The notes under the pieces were generated by a model that was given only the letters and a program-made list of their open reading frames with translations, did not search any database and had not been told where the DNA came from. 64,000 nt of DNA, from positions 16,435 through 80,434 of the forward strand of contig JAOTUY010000007.1 in NCBI GenBank assembly GCA_029863625.1. Reading direction: 5' to 3'. Position numbers and translations under genes: made by a program. Source of the stretch: Acidimicrobiia bacterium. Lineage in GTDB: Bacteria > Actinomycetota > Acidimicrobiia > Spongiisociales > UBA4744. Of the stretch, positions 28,736-38,282 are shown one piece after another (the first letter of the stretch is position 1; the number at the start of each line of letters is the position of its first letter).

Positions 28736-30625
28736 TCAACATGTGGAATGGCCGCAGGAGTGGCATTTGCCGCATGCTTCCGCGAACTCGAAAGACGCCT
28801 GACCGCACACCGGGCAGACCTCCAGTAGGCTCTGCCCGCGGTTCGGCGGCCGTGCCTCCCGGTCCTCTCCCGCCCAGGGTGCTGATCCCTCCGTTGTCCC
28901 GAGGTCGGTACCGGATGGTCTTCCCCGGTTGAGGACCTGCCAGGTCTTTGATCCGTCCCTGTATACGGTGATCCCCTTACAGCCCAGCTTCCATGCGAGC
29001 AGGTAGACCCTTCGAACGTCTCGAGGAGTGGCGTCCCGCGGCAGGTTGATGGTCTTGGAGACAGCATTGTCAACATGCTTTTGGAAGGCCGCCTGGTGGC
29101 GCACGTGCCATTCGGGATCGACATCGTGGGCAGTAGGAAATCGGCGCTGTAGCTCGTCTGGCACCAAGGCGAGGCCTCGCACCCCTCCCTGCGCGGCGAT
29201 TGCCTCGGCTAGGTCCGGTGACCAGATTCCCTCGGCTTCGGCCAGCCGTCTGAAGTCGGGGTTTACGTCCAGCAGGATCTTTCCGTCCAGAACCTTTCGG
29301 TGGAACACCACCGCGAACAGCGGCTCGATGCCAGAGGAGCATGCGGCGAGGATGGAGATGGTTCCGGTTGGGGCGACGGTGCTTCGCGTAGCGTTGCGCA
29401 TCGGGCGGTTCCAGCCCTTCGGTCCGTATACCGAGTTTTCCCAGTTGGGAAAGGTGCCGCGCTCGCGGGCGAGTTGCTGAGAGGCCGCATCGGCGCGAAC
29501 TTGAACGAAACCCATCACCTCTTCCGCCAGAGCCACCGCCTCCTGCGAGTCGTAGGCGAGGCCGACTTGGACCAGGAGATCGGCCCAGCCCATCACTCCT
29601 AACCCTATCTTTCGATTCCCCTCCCTATGGAGACGCTCGATTTCGGGGATCGGATAACGAGTCCTCTCGACTGCGTCGTCGAGGAAGCGGACAGCCAGGT
29701 CCACTACCTCCCCGAGGCGCTCGAGGTCGGCTGTACCCCCGGCGGCGAAGTGGCCGAGGTTGATCGACCCCAACACACACGCCTCGTAGGGGAGCAAGGG
29801 CTGCTCGCCGCACGGGTTGGTTGCTTCGATCCAGCCCAAGGCGGGCGTGGGATTGGTGCGGGCCTCGTTGATTCGGTCGAGGAACACGATCCCGGGATCG
29901 CCGGTCGCCCAGGCCGCTTCGATCATTCGGTCGAATACCTCGCCGGCTGATAGCGAACCGGCCGGGTCACCGGTTCGGGGGTTGACGAGATCGTACATTT
30001 CCCCCACCGCCGCCTTCTCCATCCAGCTTTCCGTCACCCCAACCGACATATTGAAGTTGGTGATTCCCCCACTCCGCTTGGCATCGATGAACTCGAGCAC
30101 GTCCGGGTGAGTGACGTCGAGGATGCCCATGTTGGCGCCCCGTCTGAAGGAGCCTTGCTTGATGTGTTCGGTCGCCGCGTCGTACACCTCCAGGAACGAC
30201 AGGGGTCCCGACGACACGCCCATCGTCGTTTTCACGATATCTCCACGCGGACGGAGGCGCGAGAAAGAGAAGCCGGTTCCGCCGCCAGATTGGTGGATCT
30301 TTGCGGCCAGCTTCAGGGTGTCGAAGATCGAGTCGAGTGAGTCATCCACTGGAAGCACGAAGCAGGCGGCCAGCTGACCGAGCTCTCGCCCGGCGTTCAT
30401 CAATGTCGGGGAGTTGGGTAGGAAATCCAGGTCGACCATCGCCCGGTAGAACTGCTCCGCCCAACGTTCGGTGTCGCCGCCCCAGCCGGCTTCGGCCGCA
30501 GCCAGATGGGTTGCCACACGGCGAAACATGTCCTCCGGGGTCTCGACGGGCCGGCCCTCCTCGTCGCGCAGCAGATAGCGAGATTCGAGCACGGTTCGGG
30601 CGTTGGGGGTGAGGGCAGTCGTCAT
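28736..30625 (-). CDS. nrdJ: Adenosylcobalamin-dependent (class II) ribonucleotide reductase
   Basis: FLPNSPTLMNAGRELGQLAACFVLPVDDSLDSIFDTLKLAAKIHQSGGGTGFSFSRLRPRGD, NPCGEQPLLPYEACVLGSINL, C-terminal CPVCG..CGKCHSCGHSTC. Confidence 0.95.
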   Translation of the reverse strand: MTTALTPNARTVLESRYLLRDEEGRPVETPEDMFRRVATHLAAAEAGWGGDTERWAEQFYRAMVDLDFLPNSPTLMNAGRELGQLAACFVLPVDDSLDSIFDTLKLAAKIHQSGGGTGFSFSRLRPRGDIVKTTMGVSSGPLSFLEVYDAATEHIKQGSFRRGANMGILDVTHPDVLEFIDAKRSGGITNFNMSVGVTESWMEKAAVGEMYDLVNPRTGDPAGSLSAGEVFDRMIEAAWATGDPGIVFLDRINEARTNPTPALGWIEATNPCGEQPLLPYEACVLGSINLGHFAAGGTADLERLGEVVDLAVRFLDDAVERTRYPIPEIERLHREGNRKIGLGVMGWADLLVQVGLAYDSQEAVALAEEVMGFVQVRADAASQQLARERGTFPNWENSVYGPKGWNRPMRNATRSTVAPTGTISILAACSSGIEPLFAVVFHRKVLDGKILLDVNPDFRRLAEAEGIWSPDLAEAIAAQGGVRGLALVPDELQRRFPTAHDVDPEWHVRHQAAFQKHVDNAVSKTINLPRDATPRDVRRVYLLAWKLGCKGITVYRDGSKTWQVLNRGRPSGTDLGTTEGSAPWAGEDREARPPNRGQSLLEVCPVCGQASFEFAEACGKCHSCGHSTC

Positions 30626-30656
30626 CTACGTGATGCTACGCATGGACGGAACTCGA

Positions 30657-30775
30657 GCGGCGGTGTCGCCCATGGTTGGCGGGACGGGCCGGCGGTCGTA
30701 GAAGAGGGTAGGAATCGAGCTGCCGTTCCCGGCCGATTGGCCTCGGCGGGGTGGGTGTTGCGCCCTAGGGACACC
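30657..30775 (-). promoter_or_regulatory. Candidate cobalamin-riboswitch-like or nrdJ-type leader RNA
   Basis: Minus strand shows GGTGTCCC..GGGAACGGCAGCTCGATTCC..CGGCCCGTCCCGCCAAC..GGGCGACACCGCC, resembling in order the conserved blocks of B12 riboswitches, 32 bp upstream of a B12-dependent RNR. Confidence 0.45.
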
Positions 30776-31331
30776 GCGTCTGCGACTCCACGATGTCCAC
30801 GAATTCGGCCCAGCTGGCTACGTCGTGCGTGCCCTCGATCGGCTCGTTCCATGGGCGAACAAACCGACAAATGAGACTGTCCGGGCGTTTCTCGAGATAG
30901 CGCGTCAGTTGCCCCGGGGAGTCATCGAGGTAGACGTCGCAGGACACTTTCCACTTCTCTGAGAGGATGTGGACTTCGCGGCTGGGAAGCCGGTGGTCGG
31001 CAATCCAGGCGAATGTGTCGTGTACGGCCCAGTCCGGTTTCAGGGTGAGGATCACGATCTCGTGGCCGCGTATGGCGAGCTCGTGAAGAGCTTCAGTGGC
31101 ACCGTCGTAGGTCTCGAGGTGCCGGAACACGCTTCCGCCCCCATGGTCGCTGGCCCACTTCCAGAATTCGTCGCTGTTCCGGAAGTGGGTGAGCGTGTGC
31201 AAACCGTCCCAGGTTTGTACGGAGGCGGGAGTGAGGTCGGCCTCGAACTCCTGGTTGTAGCGGCTGATCCAGCCGGCCACGAAGTCGGCGACCACCCCAT
31301 CGAGATCGATACCGAGGCGGAGAGAGGTCAT
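30765..31331 (-). CDS. HAD-superfamily 5'-nucleotidase (NT5C-like)
   Basis: LRLGIDLDGVVADFVAGW, HEIVILTLKPDW, SEKWKVSCDVYLDDSPGQL. Confidence 0.8.
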   Translation of the reverse strand: MTSLRLGIDLDGVVADFVAGWISRYNQEFEADLTPASVQTWDGLHTLTHFRNSDEFWKWASDHGGGSVFRHLETYDGATEALHELAIRGHEIVILTLKPDWAVHDTFAWIADHRLPSREVHILSEKWKVSCDVYLDDSPGQLTRYLEKRPDSLICRFVRPWNEPIEGTHDVASWAEFVDIVESQTRCP

Positions 31332-31340
31332 AGTCGGATA

Positions 31341-31382
31341 CTACGTATCCGACGTACCTTGTATTTCGTACTTCGTACCGCT
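31341..31382. repeat. 7-bp array (TACCTTG/TATTTCG/TACTTCG)
   Basis: ctacgta|tccgacg|taccttg|tatttcg|tacttcg|taccgct. Confidence 0.85.
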
Positions 31383-31455
31383 ACCAAGATTGTTAGAGGT
31401 GGAGGGGCGAGAGTGGCTATGTCGCTGACGGACGGGTAGCGGTCATGGGGGGATT

Positions 31456-31504
31456 CTACGTATCCGACGTACCTCGTATTTCGTAAGTCGTACCTCGTAT
31501 AACC
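31456..31504. repeat. 7-bp array, second copy (TACCTCG/TATTTCG)
   Basis: ctacgta|tccgacg|tacctcg|tatttcg|taagtcg|tacctcg|tataacc. Confidence 0.85.
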
Positions 31505-31519
31505 CACGAGTCCGTTCCA

Positions 31520-31547
31520 TACGAAGTACAAAGTACAAAGTACGTTT
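31520..31547. repeat. 7-bp array (TACGAAG/TACAAAG), inverted relative to the two preceding arrays
   Basis: tacgaag|tacaaag|tacaaag|tacgttt. Confidence 0.85.
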
Positions 31548-31551
31548 GAAG

Positions 31552-31566
31552 GCGAGCGAAGCTCGC
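31552..31566 (-). terminator. GCGAGCGAAGCTCGC palindromic hairpin 2 bp past stop
   Basis: 6-bp stem around GAA/TTC; same core at 18.6, 40.1 and 42.57 kb. Confidence 0.6.
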
Positions 31567-31568
31567 TT

Positions 31569-33173
31569 TCACACCGTTTGCACCATCGCCACCATCTCAG
31601 GAATCCGCTTCCGTAGCACCCGGGCGCCGATCCACAGCCCGATCGAATAGATGATGGCACCGTAGGCGAGGGACGCCACTGATACGACGACCGGGTTGAG
31701 GTTTCGACCGAACTCGACGACCAGCACGTAAGCGGCAGCCGGGGGAGTCATCAGGAGCCCGATGACGAAGAAAGAAGCCATCTGGGCGGTGATAGCCAGG
31801 CAACCCTGTTCGGTCGCCTGGGCGAAGAGGTCGGTACCCATGTCGGGCAGGCGGAGTGGTGCCAGGACGGACACGATGTTCCCTATGGCGAGCTGACAGC
31901 CGATGGCGGTGAGGGCCAGCGGCGGCACCATCGGCAACGTCTCCCACCCGCCGCTCACCCAGGCGAGGATGATCGACAACGTGAGTGTCTCCGCGAACAG
32001 CGCAGTTCCGGCGGCGAGGTTCTTCCCAGTGAGAAGCGTTCGGGGTGCTACCGGCAGAGCGAAAAGGAAAGACGCCGCATTGCGTTCCCATCCAAACTGA
32101 TTGAGGGCTACCGGAAGGCCGATGAAAATCACTACCATCGGCCCGATCAGCGGCAACCACCCGGCGCGTTGGATGTCGCTCAATTGGGTTGTCCCGATCA
32201 ACAGGGTGGCGACGATCACTCCCAGGAAGATGACGGCTCCGGTCCATACCATGCGCAGCCGCGGGTCCCGCACATAGAAGAGAAGTTCCTTCCGGGCGAC
32301 AATCAACGTCGTGGACCAGCCGGGCCGGTCGGCGAGGGTTGGGCGTACTCGTTTGTTGCTGCGCAGGGGGCTCGACTCCGGGGTGGTTACCAGACGGAGC
32401 AGCAACCGGTTCCAAACCGAGATGATTGCCAGGAGCCAACCCGCGGATACGGCCAGTGCCAGAAAGGCCTGTCCCCATGATCCGGCGGCTGCGGCTACCA
32501 CTGCCTGTTGGGCAGCTACCGGAGGTAGTGCCCACCACCAGGAAGAGAGCGAGTAGACGTCAACGGCTCCTGCCAGTCCGTATTCGCCAATCGCTGTGGC
32601 GATGGTCTGCTGGAGCGCGAATCCCAGCAAGCCAAGAGAGGAGACAATAACGACTGCTAGATCACGACCACGCCGGCTGCGGAGAACCAGAGATACCAAT
32701 GCCGTGAAAGTCTGGCCTCCGACTATCAGATGAAGCAGAATCAGAGCGCCGGCGAGGAGTGCCATCAAGGCGGTGAGCGGACCTGAGAACACACCGACGT
32801 TGGTCGCCAGCACAAGGACGGGGACCACGATCGTCGGAGTCACCAGCCCCGCGGCGGTCAACCCGGCCATCAGCTGGCTACGGCTCATGGGAGCGAGCGA
32901 AAACCGCGCCGGATCGAGAGTCTCGTCGAGCGGAAAAAGCAGGACCGGGAGGGTGGTCCAGGTCAGCCAGGCCAATAACATCACCCATAGTGTGAAATCG
33001 CCCGCAGCTTTGGCGGGCATCTCGCCCGCGGTTTTTCCATAGCGGGCGGCCAGCCAAAACCCGATCGCAGCCACTCCGATCGTGACTATGGGAAGACCAA
33101 AGGCGCGCTGGCGGTCGGCTCGCACGCCGTTGACCAGTAACCGCCATTTCAGCCAGACGAGGCGCCCAACCAT
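31569..33173 (-). CDS. ABC-2 type exporter permease (multi-TM)
   Basis: About 12 hydrophobic segments, ATP-binding partner immediately upstream with overlapping ends. Confidence 0.75.
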   Translation of the reverse strand: MVGRLVWLKWRLLVNGVRADRQRAFGLPIVTIGVAAIGFWLAARYGKTAGEMPAKAAGDFTLWVMLLAWLTWTTLPVLLFPLDETLDPARFSLAPMSRSQLMAGLTAAGLVTPTIVVPVLVLATNVGVFSGPLTALMALLAGALILLHLIVGGQTFTALVSLVLRSRRGRDLAVVIVSSLGLLGFALQQTIATAIGEYGLAGAVDVYSLSSWWWALPPVAAQQAVVAAAAGSWGQAFLALAVSAGWLLAIISVWNRLLLRLVTTPESSPLRSNKRVRPTLADRPGWSTTLIVARKELLFYVRDPRLRMVWTGAVIFLGVIVATLLIGTTQLSDIQRAGWLPLIGPMVVIFIGLPVALNQFGWERNAASFLFALPVAPRTLLTGKNLAAGTALFAETLTLSIILAWVSGGWETLPMVPPLALTAIGCQLAIGNIVSVLAPLRLPDMGTDLFAQATEQGCLAITAQMASFFVIGLLMTPPAAAYVLVVEFGRNLNPVVVSVASLAYGAIIYSIGLWIGARVLRKRIPEMVAMVQTV

Positions 33174-33931
33174 TCCAATCCCTCGCCCATGTCGCCGGCT
33201 CCGACCACTTCCAGGAAGGCATCCTCGACCGACGCCACTCCGTACTGTTGTCGCAATTCAGCGGGTGTCGCTTCCACTACCAGTTTGCCGTGCACCATGA
33301 TGCCAATCCGGGTACACAAACGTTCGACCAGGTCCATGACGTGTGAGGAGAAAACTATCGTTGCCCCCCGGGCGGTGTACTGCTGGAGTAAACCGCGGAT
33401 CAATCGAGCGCTCACAGCGTCGACCCCCTCGAATGGTTCGTCGAGGAACAGGACCGGCGGCGCGTGGATGACGGCAGCAGCTAACGCCAGTTTCTTGCGC
33501 ATGCCTCGCGAGTAGTCGGCAACCAGGTCGGATGCGGCGTCCTCCAGATCGAGGAGTTTCAGCAACTCGCGACGTCGTTGCACAGCGGCTTCTCTGGGAA
33601 GGCGGTGGATCGCCGAAGTGAAGTCGAGCAGTTCGGCGCCGGTCAGCCGCTCATACAGGTTGAATTCCTCGGGAAGTACACCGATCTTGCGCTTTACTTC
33701 GAGCGGTTGCCGCCAGGTGTTGAGTGAGTTGATGCCGGCGGTGCCTGCCGTGGGACGCAACAAGCCAACGATCATCTTGATCGTGGTTGTCTTACCGGCA
33801 CCGTTTGGTCCGAGCAGTCCGTAAAACTCGCCGCGACCGATTGACAGGTCAACCCCGTCAACGGCCACCTTGGTGCCAAACCGGCGAACGAGCCCCTTGG
33901 CCCAAACGGACGGGTGAGAGTTATCAGTCAT
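33149..33931 (-). CDS. ABC transporter ATP-binding protein (ABC-2/drug-exporter type)
   Basis: GLLGPNGAGKTTTIKMIVGLLRPTAGTA, YSRGMRKKLALAAAVIHAPPVLFLDEPFEGVD. Confidence 0.93.
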   Translation of the reverse strand: MTDNSHPSVWAKGLVRRFGTKVAVDGVDLSIGRGEFYGLLGPNGAGKTTTIKMIVGLLRPTAGTAGINSLNTWRQPLEVKRKIGVLPEEFNLYERLTGAELLDFTSAIHRLPREAAVQRRRELLKLLDLEDAASDLVADYSRGMRKKLALAAAVIHAPPVLFLDEPFEGVDAVSARLIRGLLQQYTARGATIVFSSHVMDLVERLCTRIGIMVHGKLVVEATPAELRQQYGVASVEDAFLEVVGAGDMGEGLEWLGASSG

Positions 33932-33952
33932 CAGTTCTCAGTTCTCAGTCAT
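33925..33952. repeat. 7-bp array (CAGTCAT/CAGTTCT)
   Basis: cagtcat|cagttct|cagttct|cagtcat; overlaps the ATG of the preceding gene. Confidence 0.85.
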
Positions 33953-34050
33953 TTGTCAATCCGTCGTCGGTTCGCGGCCAGAGATACTGGCATCCTGGCA
34001 GGACGAATCCCCATTGTGGGTCATCGGCGGTTTAGTGGGGGAACTGAGTA

Positions 34051-34085
34051 GTTCTTGGTTCTTCGTTCCTGGTTCCTCGTGCGTC
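34051..34085. repeat. 7-bp array (GTTCTTG/GTTCCTC)
   Basis: gttcttg|gttcttc|gttcctg|gttcctc|gtgcgtc. Confidence 0.85.
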
Positions 34086-34114
34086 TCCCCCCTTAGACGC
34101 AGGCGGAGCCGGCT

Positions 34115-34151
<37 letters not shown>

Positions 34152-34216
34152 CCGAGGCAAAGCGGAGGAGGGGCGGGGCCGGTTCCCAACAACGTAGGTC
34201 TTCCCGCCGAAGAATT

Positions 34217-34269
34217 GCCCCCTCCGACCTCGCTCCGCTCGGCCACCTCCCCCGTCTCACGCCGAGGAC
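34217..34269 (-). repeat. GC-rich intergenic element
   Basis: gccccctccgacctcgctccgctcggccacctcccccgtctcacgccgaggac. Confidence 0.8.
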
Positions 34270-34270
34270 G

Positions 34271-34298
34271 CGAAGAACCGAAAACGAGAAACGAGAAC
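34271..34298. repeat. 7-bp array (CGAAGAA/CGAGAAA)
   Basis: cgaagaa|ccgaaaa|cgagaaa|cgagaac. Confidence 0.75.
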
Positions 34299-34352
34299 TC
34301 AAGACAGTGGCGCTCTGCGCCGCTGTCGGGTCCCCCCGCTACCATCGCCGGC

Positions 34353-36191
34353 GTGGAGTACCAGGCGCTGTATCGGAAGTATCGCCCGCAGCGGTTCGCG
34401 GACATCATCGGCCAGAGCCATGTGACCGAGACTCTGGCGCGCGAGGTTCAGGAGAACAGAGTTGCCCACGCCTATCTCCTGGCAGGCCCGCGCGGAACCG
34501 GCAAGACCACCACGGCCAGAATCCTCGCCAAAGCTCTGAACTGCACCAACCTTGGTGAGAACGGCGAACCTTGCAACACCTGCAATTCTTGCGTTGCGGT
34601 GACCGAGGGCTCTTCTCTTGATGTCATCGAACTCGATGCCGCCTCGCATAACTCCGTCGACGATATCCGCGATATTCGGGTGAGTGTGACCACCGTTGCC
34701 TCGGTGGGCGGAGCGAAGCGCATATTCATCCTCGACGAAGCTCACATGCTGTCGAAGGCGGCAGGCAACGCGCTCCTCAAGACACTCGAAGAGCCACCGC
34801 CGCATGTCCACTTCGTTCTTGCCACCACCGAGCCCTACAAGCTGCTCGACACCATCCGCAGCCGAAGCCAAAGGTTCGACTTCCACAACGTCGCAGTGGA
34901 GCTGCTGGCCGGGTATCTGACCAGGATCAGCAGTGAGGAGGAGTACGAGGTGGAGCCTGCTGCCCTTACCGCCGTTGCTCGGCATGCCCGAGGATCGGTG
35001 CGAGACGCCCTGAGCCTGCTCGAACAGGTAGCTGCTCTCGGTGATGGATCGGTCGAGGTGCGGGGTGTCAACCGTGCCCTTGGTCTCGCCGATTCTGAGG
35101 TCTACGCCCAGTTGGCCCGGGCAGTTGTCCGCCAAGACGCCCGGGCGGCCATCGAAATGGTTGCTTCGCTCTCCGCGGAAGGCGTCGACCTGCGTCGGTT
35201 CGTTAGCGAAGGCATAGCGTTCTTTCGAGGCGTGTTCCTGGCCCATTACGCCCCCAACCTTGCTGAGGTGGCGGACGATTCTGCGGATGTGCTCGAGGAG
35301 TGGGTGAGGGTTTCGAAGGAGCTACCTGCTCCCGATGTGCTGCGAACCGTCGATCATCTCGCCGAAGCTCTGTTGCGGCTTCGGGAGGGGCGCGAGGAAC
35401 GATTGATGGTGGAGATCACGCTGCTGAAGCTCACTCGACCAGAAACTGCAGGCGACCTTGCCTCGATGGCGGCACGGCTCGAGCACGTGGAACAGCGGGT
35501 GAGACGCTTGGGGGCGGGAGTCCCCGCGGTTGTCAAACCTGCGACGTCGGTTGGAGGCGACGCGGCCGCCGGCGAAGTTGGTGCGGCCAAACCGGCAACT
35601 CGCCCAGCTGCTTCTGCCGCTGCAGAGGGTCAATCCCAGACCGGACTCTCCGATGGGCCCTGGCCGTCCGACGAGCAGAATATTCCCGACGAGCCACCGC
35701 CCTCAGAACCGGCGGAGCTCGAGACGTCCGAACCTCAATCAGACGTTCCCGGTATGGCATTGATCGGCGATCTCACTCTCGGCCAATTCGAATCGGTTTG
35801 GCCGGCGCTGGTTGCCGGGGTTCGCGATGACCTCGGTCCGCGCCGCCAGGCGTTGTTTCGAGAGGCCAGCCCCGGCAGCGTGCAAGGGTTGACCGTTACG
35901 CTGCTCCTGCCGGACCACCTCTCCTTTCACCTCGAGCAACTCCAGTCCGATGACCTGGTCAAGGAGGTTGTCGAGGCACACGCCGCCGAGCTGCTGGGAG
36001 GATCGATTCAGATTCAGTTTCGATCAGGAAGCCAAAGCGACGAAGGGGTGTCCGTTTCTTCGGACGAAATGGAGACGCTGCCGGATAAGCATGAGCTGCT
36101 GGAAGCCCCATCGGGTCCCACCGATCCGGATGCTCTCGTCGAGGGTCTGCTGGGTGGCCAGGTGGTAGAGGAGATCGTCGACGAGAACTGA
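34353..36191 (+). CDS. dnaX: DNA polymerase III subunit gamma/tau
   Basis: GTG start; MEYQALYRKYRPQRFADIIGQSHVTETLAREVQENRVAHAYLLAGPRGTGKTTTARILAKALNC. Upstream extension through poly-G rejected. Confidence 0.95.
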   Translation: MEYQALYRKYRPQRFADIIGQSHVTETLAREVQENRVAHAYLLAGPRGTGKTTTARILAKALNCTNLGENGEPCNTCNSCVAVTEGSSLDVIELDAASHNSVDDIRDIRVSVTTVASVGGAKRIFILDEAHMLSKAAGNALLKTLEEPPPHVHFVLATTEPYKLLDTIRSRSQRFDFHNVAVELLAGYLTRISSEEEYEVEPAALTAVARHARGSVRDALSLLEQVAALGDGSVEVRGVNRALGLADSEVYAQLARAVVRQDARAAIEMVASLSAEGVDLRRFVSEGIAFFRGVFLAHYAPNLAEVADDSADVLEEWVRVSKELPAPDVLRTVDHLAEALLRLREGREERLMVEITLLKLTRPETAGDLASMAARLEHVEQRVRRLGAGVPAVVKPATSVGGDAAAGEVGAAKPATRPAASAAAEGQSQTGLSDGPWPSDEQNIPDEPPPSEPAELETSEPQSDVPGMALIGDLTLGQFESVWPALVAGVRDDLGPRRQALFREASPGSVQGLTVTLLLPDHLSFHLEQLQSDDLVKEVVEAHAAELLGGSIQIQFRSGSQSDEGVSVSSDEMETLPDKHELLEAPSGPTDPDALVEGLLGGQVVEEIVDEN

Positions 36192-36202
36192 AGCAGCCGG
36201 CT

Positions 36203-36229
36203 GCTGGTGGCCAGTCGCCGGCCACCAGC
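36203..36229 (+). terminator. Hairpin GCTGGTGGCC-N7-GGCCACCAGC downstream of dnaX
   Basis: Perfect 10-bp stem. Confidence 0.5.
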
Positions 36230-36278
36230 CTCCCGCAGACGCTCAGGAGTGGCCGGTGCAGGCAGACCACACCTCGCT

Positions 36279-36348
36279 AACTGGAACTGGAAACTGGAAA
36301 CTGGAAATCAAGCAAGAACACGAGAAACGAAGAACGAAGAACGAGAAA
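36279..36348. repeat. 7-bp phase-locked array of 10 units, two motif families (ACTGGAA then CGAGAAA/CGAAGAA)
   Basis: aactgga|actggaa|actggaa|actggaa|atcaagc|aagaaca|cgagaaa|cgaagaa|cgaagaa|cgagaaa. Confidence 0.9.
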
Positions 36349-36373
36349 CTACATCCCTGATACTCTTGCCGCC

Positions 36374-36700
36374 ATGGGAATGCGACCACAGGACCTGCGC
36401 AAGCTGATGGAGCAGGCGCAGCAGATGCAAGAACAGATGACAGCGCACCAGGAGCAGTTGGCAACCCAGACCTTTGTGGGCACCGCCGGCGGTGGTGTCG
36501 TGACGGCCACGGTGACGGGGAGCGGCTCGCTGGTATCGGTTGAGATCGCCCCGGAGGTTATCGACCCTGAAGATGCGGAGATGTTGGGCGACCTGATCGT
36601 TGCCGCCACCAACCAGGCGCTCGCCGCTGCCAACGAGGCGTCACAGGCGGGCATGGGCGGCATCGCAGGGGGACTGGACCTGGGCGGGTTGTTGGGCTGA
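36374..36700 (+). CDS. ybaB: YbaB/EbfC nucleoid-associated protein
   Basis: [48 protein letters not shown]; between dnaX and recR. Confidence 0.93.
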   Translation: MGMRPQDLRKLMEQAQQMQEQMTAHQEQLATQTFVGTAGGGVVTATVTGSGSLVSVEIAPEVIDPEDAEMLGDLIVAATNQALAAANEASQAGMGGIAGGLDLGGLLG

Positions 36701-37293
36701 TGTTCGAAGGCCCGGTTCAGCGGCTCATCGACGAACTCTCACGCCTACCGGGTGTTGGGCGCAAGTCGGCCCAGCGGCTGGCGTTCCATTTGCTCGTCGT
36801 CGAACAGGCCGACGCACGCCGGCTCGCACAGGCCATCATCGACATGCGGGAGCAGGTGAAGACCTGTGCCCGGTGTTTCAACGTGACCGGGACCGAGGAA
36901 TGCTCGATTTGTCGCGACCTGCGCCGCGATCCGACCGTGGTGTGCGTGGTCGAGCGCGCGCAGGACATCGTCGTGGTGGAGAAGACGCAAGAGTTCCGGG
37001 GGCGATACCACGTACTGGGTGGGGCGCTATCTCCTATCGGAGGGGTCGGCCCCAGCCAGCTCCACTTCGCAGAGTTGCAAGAGCGGGTTCCGAATGAGGG
37101 CATCAAAGAGCTGATCCTGGCGACGAACCCGACTGTTGAGGGCGACGCTACCGCCATGTACATCGCTCGCGAGCTGAAGCCTCTTGGTGTTCGCGTGACG
37201 CGATTGGCCAGCGGCCTGCCCGTCGGAGGCGATCTCGACTACGCCGATGAGCTCACTCTTGGGCGGGCCCTGGTCGGCAGGCAGGAAATGTAG
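36700..37293 (+). CDS. recR: Recombination protein RecR
   Basis: [70 protein letters not shown]. Confidence 0.96.
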   Translation: MFEGPVQRLIDELSRLPGVGRKSAQRLAFHLLVVEQADARRLAQAIIDMREQVKTCARCFNVTGTEECSICRDLRRDPTVVCVVERAQDIVVVEKTQEFRGRYHVLGGALSPIGGVGPSQLHFAELQERVPNEGIKELILATNPTVEGDATAMYIARELKPLGVRVTRLASGLPVGGDLDYADELTLGRALVGRQEM

Positions 37294-37340
37294 ATGGCGT
37301 GGAAGGGCCGTAGCATAGGTCCAACCGAGGGAGGCTTGTA

Positions 37341-38282
37341 GTGAGCCGCCTCCAGGAATACCTCAACACGGATAGGGGTCTTCGGACGGCGCTCTGGCTC
37401 GGAAAAGTGGTTCCCCCCGGTCTTGCTGCGGCGGGTATCACCGTCATTGCACGACTGTCGGCCCGGCGGCGAAAATCAAGCATGGTGTCCGCGGTCAAAT
37501 CCAACCTGGCGGTTGTCCTCGATACGTCAGAAGACGATCCGGCTCTGAACAAACACGTCGCCAAGGTGCTGTATCACGCAGGCATCGCCGGCTTCGAGTT
37601 CTTTCACAAGGTTGCGCACGGCCGGGAAGCGCTGGGCGAGCTCGTGCATCTCCCCTCCGAGCTCCTCGACATGTTCGAGCAAAAGAAGGCCGAAGGGCGC
37701 GGCATGATGGCCGTCTCGGCCCATCTCGGGGCACTCGATCTGGCCGGGGTTGCTTTCACCGTAACGGACTTTGAAGTCCAGGTGATCTCGTATGCGGCGC
37801 CCCCGGCCGGTTATCGACTGGTCAACGATCTGCGCTCCGACCACGGGCTGGTCATAACGCCTGGCTCAAGGGAGGCCCTGGCGGAGGCTACGTCCCGGCT
37901 CGAGTCGGCCGGGATCGTGTTTACCGCCGTCGATCGCCCGGTCCCGCCCGGCCGCAAGGCCAGCAAGGTCGTCTTATTCAACCGGCCGACGCGGCTGTGG
38001 AACGGCTACGCGACAATGGCGTTTGCGACCGGCGCTCTGCTCTTCTTCGTCTGGGTTGTTCGGACGCCGGACGGCCGTTACGAGATTCGCTTCAACGAGC
38101 CGATCGACTGCGCCGACCCACCGGGAGACGTCGACTACGTCACCTCCCTGATTCTTGGACAAGCCGAGGAGGCCATCCGGGCCAACCCTGATCAGTGGTT
38201 GATGTTCTATCCGCTCTGGCCCAAGAGCACGCTGACCGAACGCTCGAATCTTTTCGACGACGGGTCTGGGCAGAGACGATGA
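37341..38282 (+). CDS. Lysophospholipid acyltransferase family (LpxL/HtrB-PatA-like)
   Basis: HX4D motif in MAVSAHLGALDLAG; C-terminal AIRANPDQWLMFYPLW. Confidence 0.7.
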   Translation: MSRLQEYLNTDRGLRTALWLGKVVPPGLAAAGITVIARLSARRRKSSMVSAVKSNLAVVLDTSEDDPALNKHVAKVLYHAGIAGFEFFHKVAHGREALGELVHLPSELLDMFEQKKAEGRGMMAVSAHLGALDLAGVAFTVTDFEVQVISYAAPPAGYRLVNDLRSDHGLVITPGSREALAEATSRLESAGIVFTAVDRPVPPGRKASKVVLFNRPTRLWNGYATMAFATGALLFFVWVVRTPDGRYEIRFNEPIDCADPPGDVDYVTSLILGQAEEAIRANPDQWLMFYPLWPKSTLTERSNLFDDGSGQRR

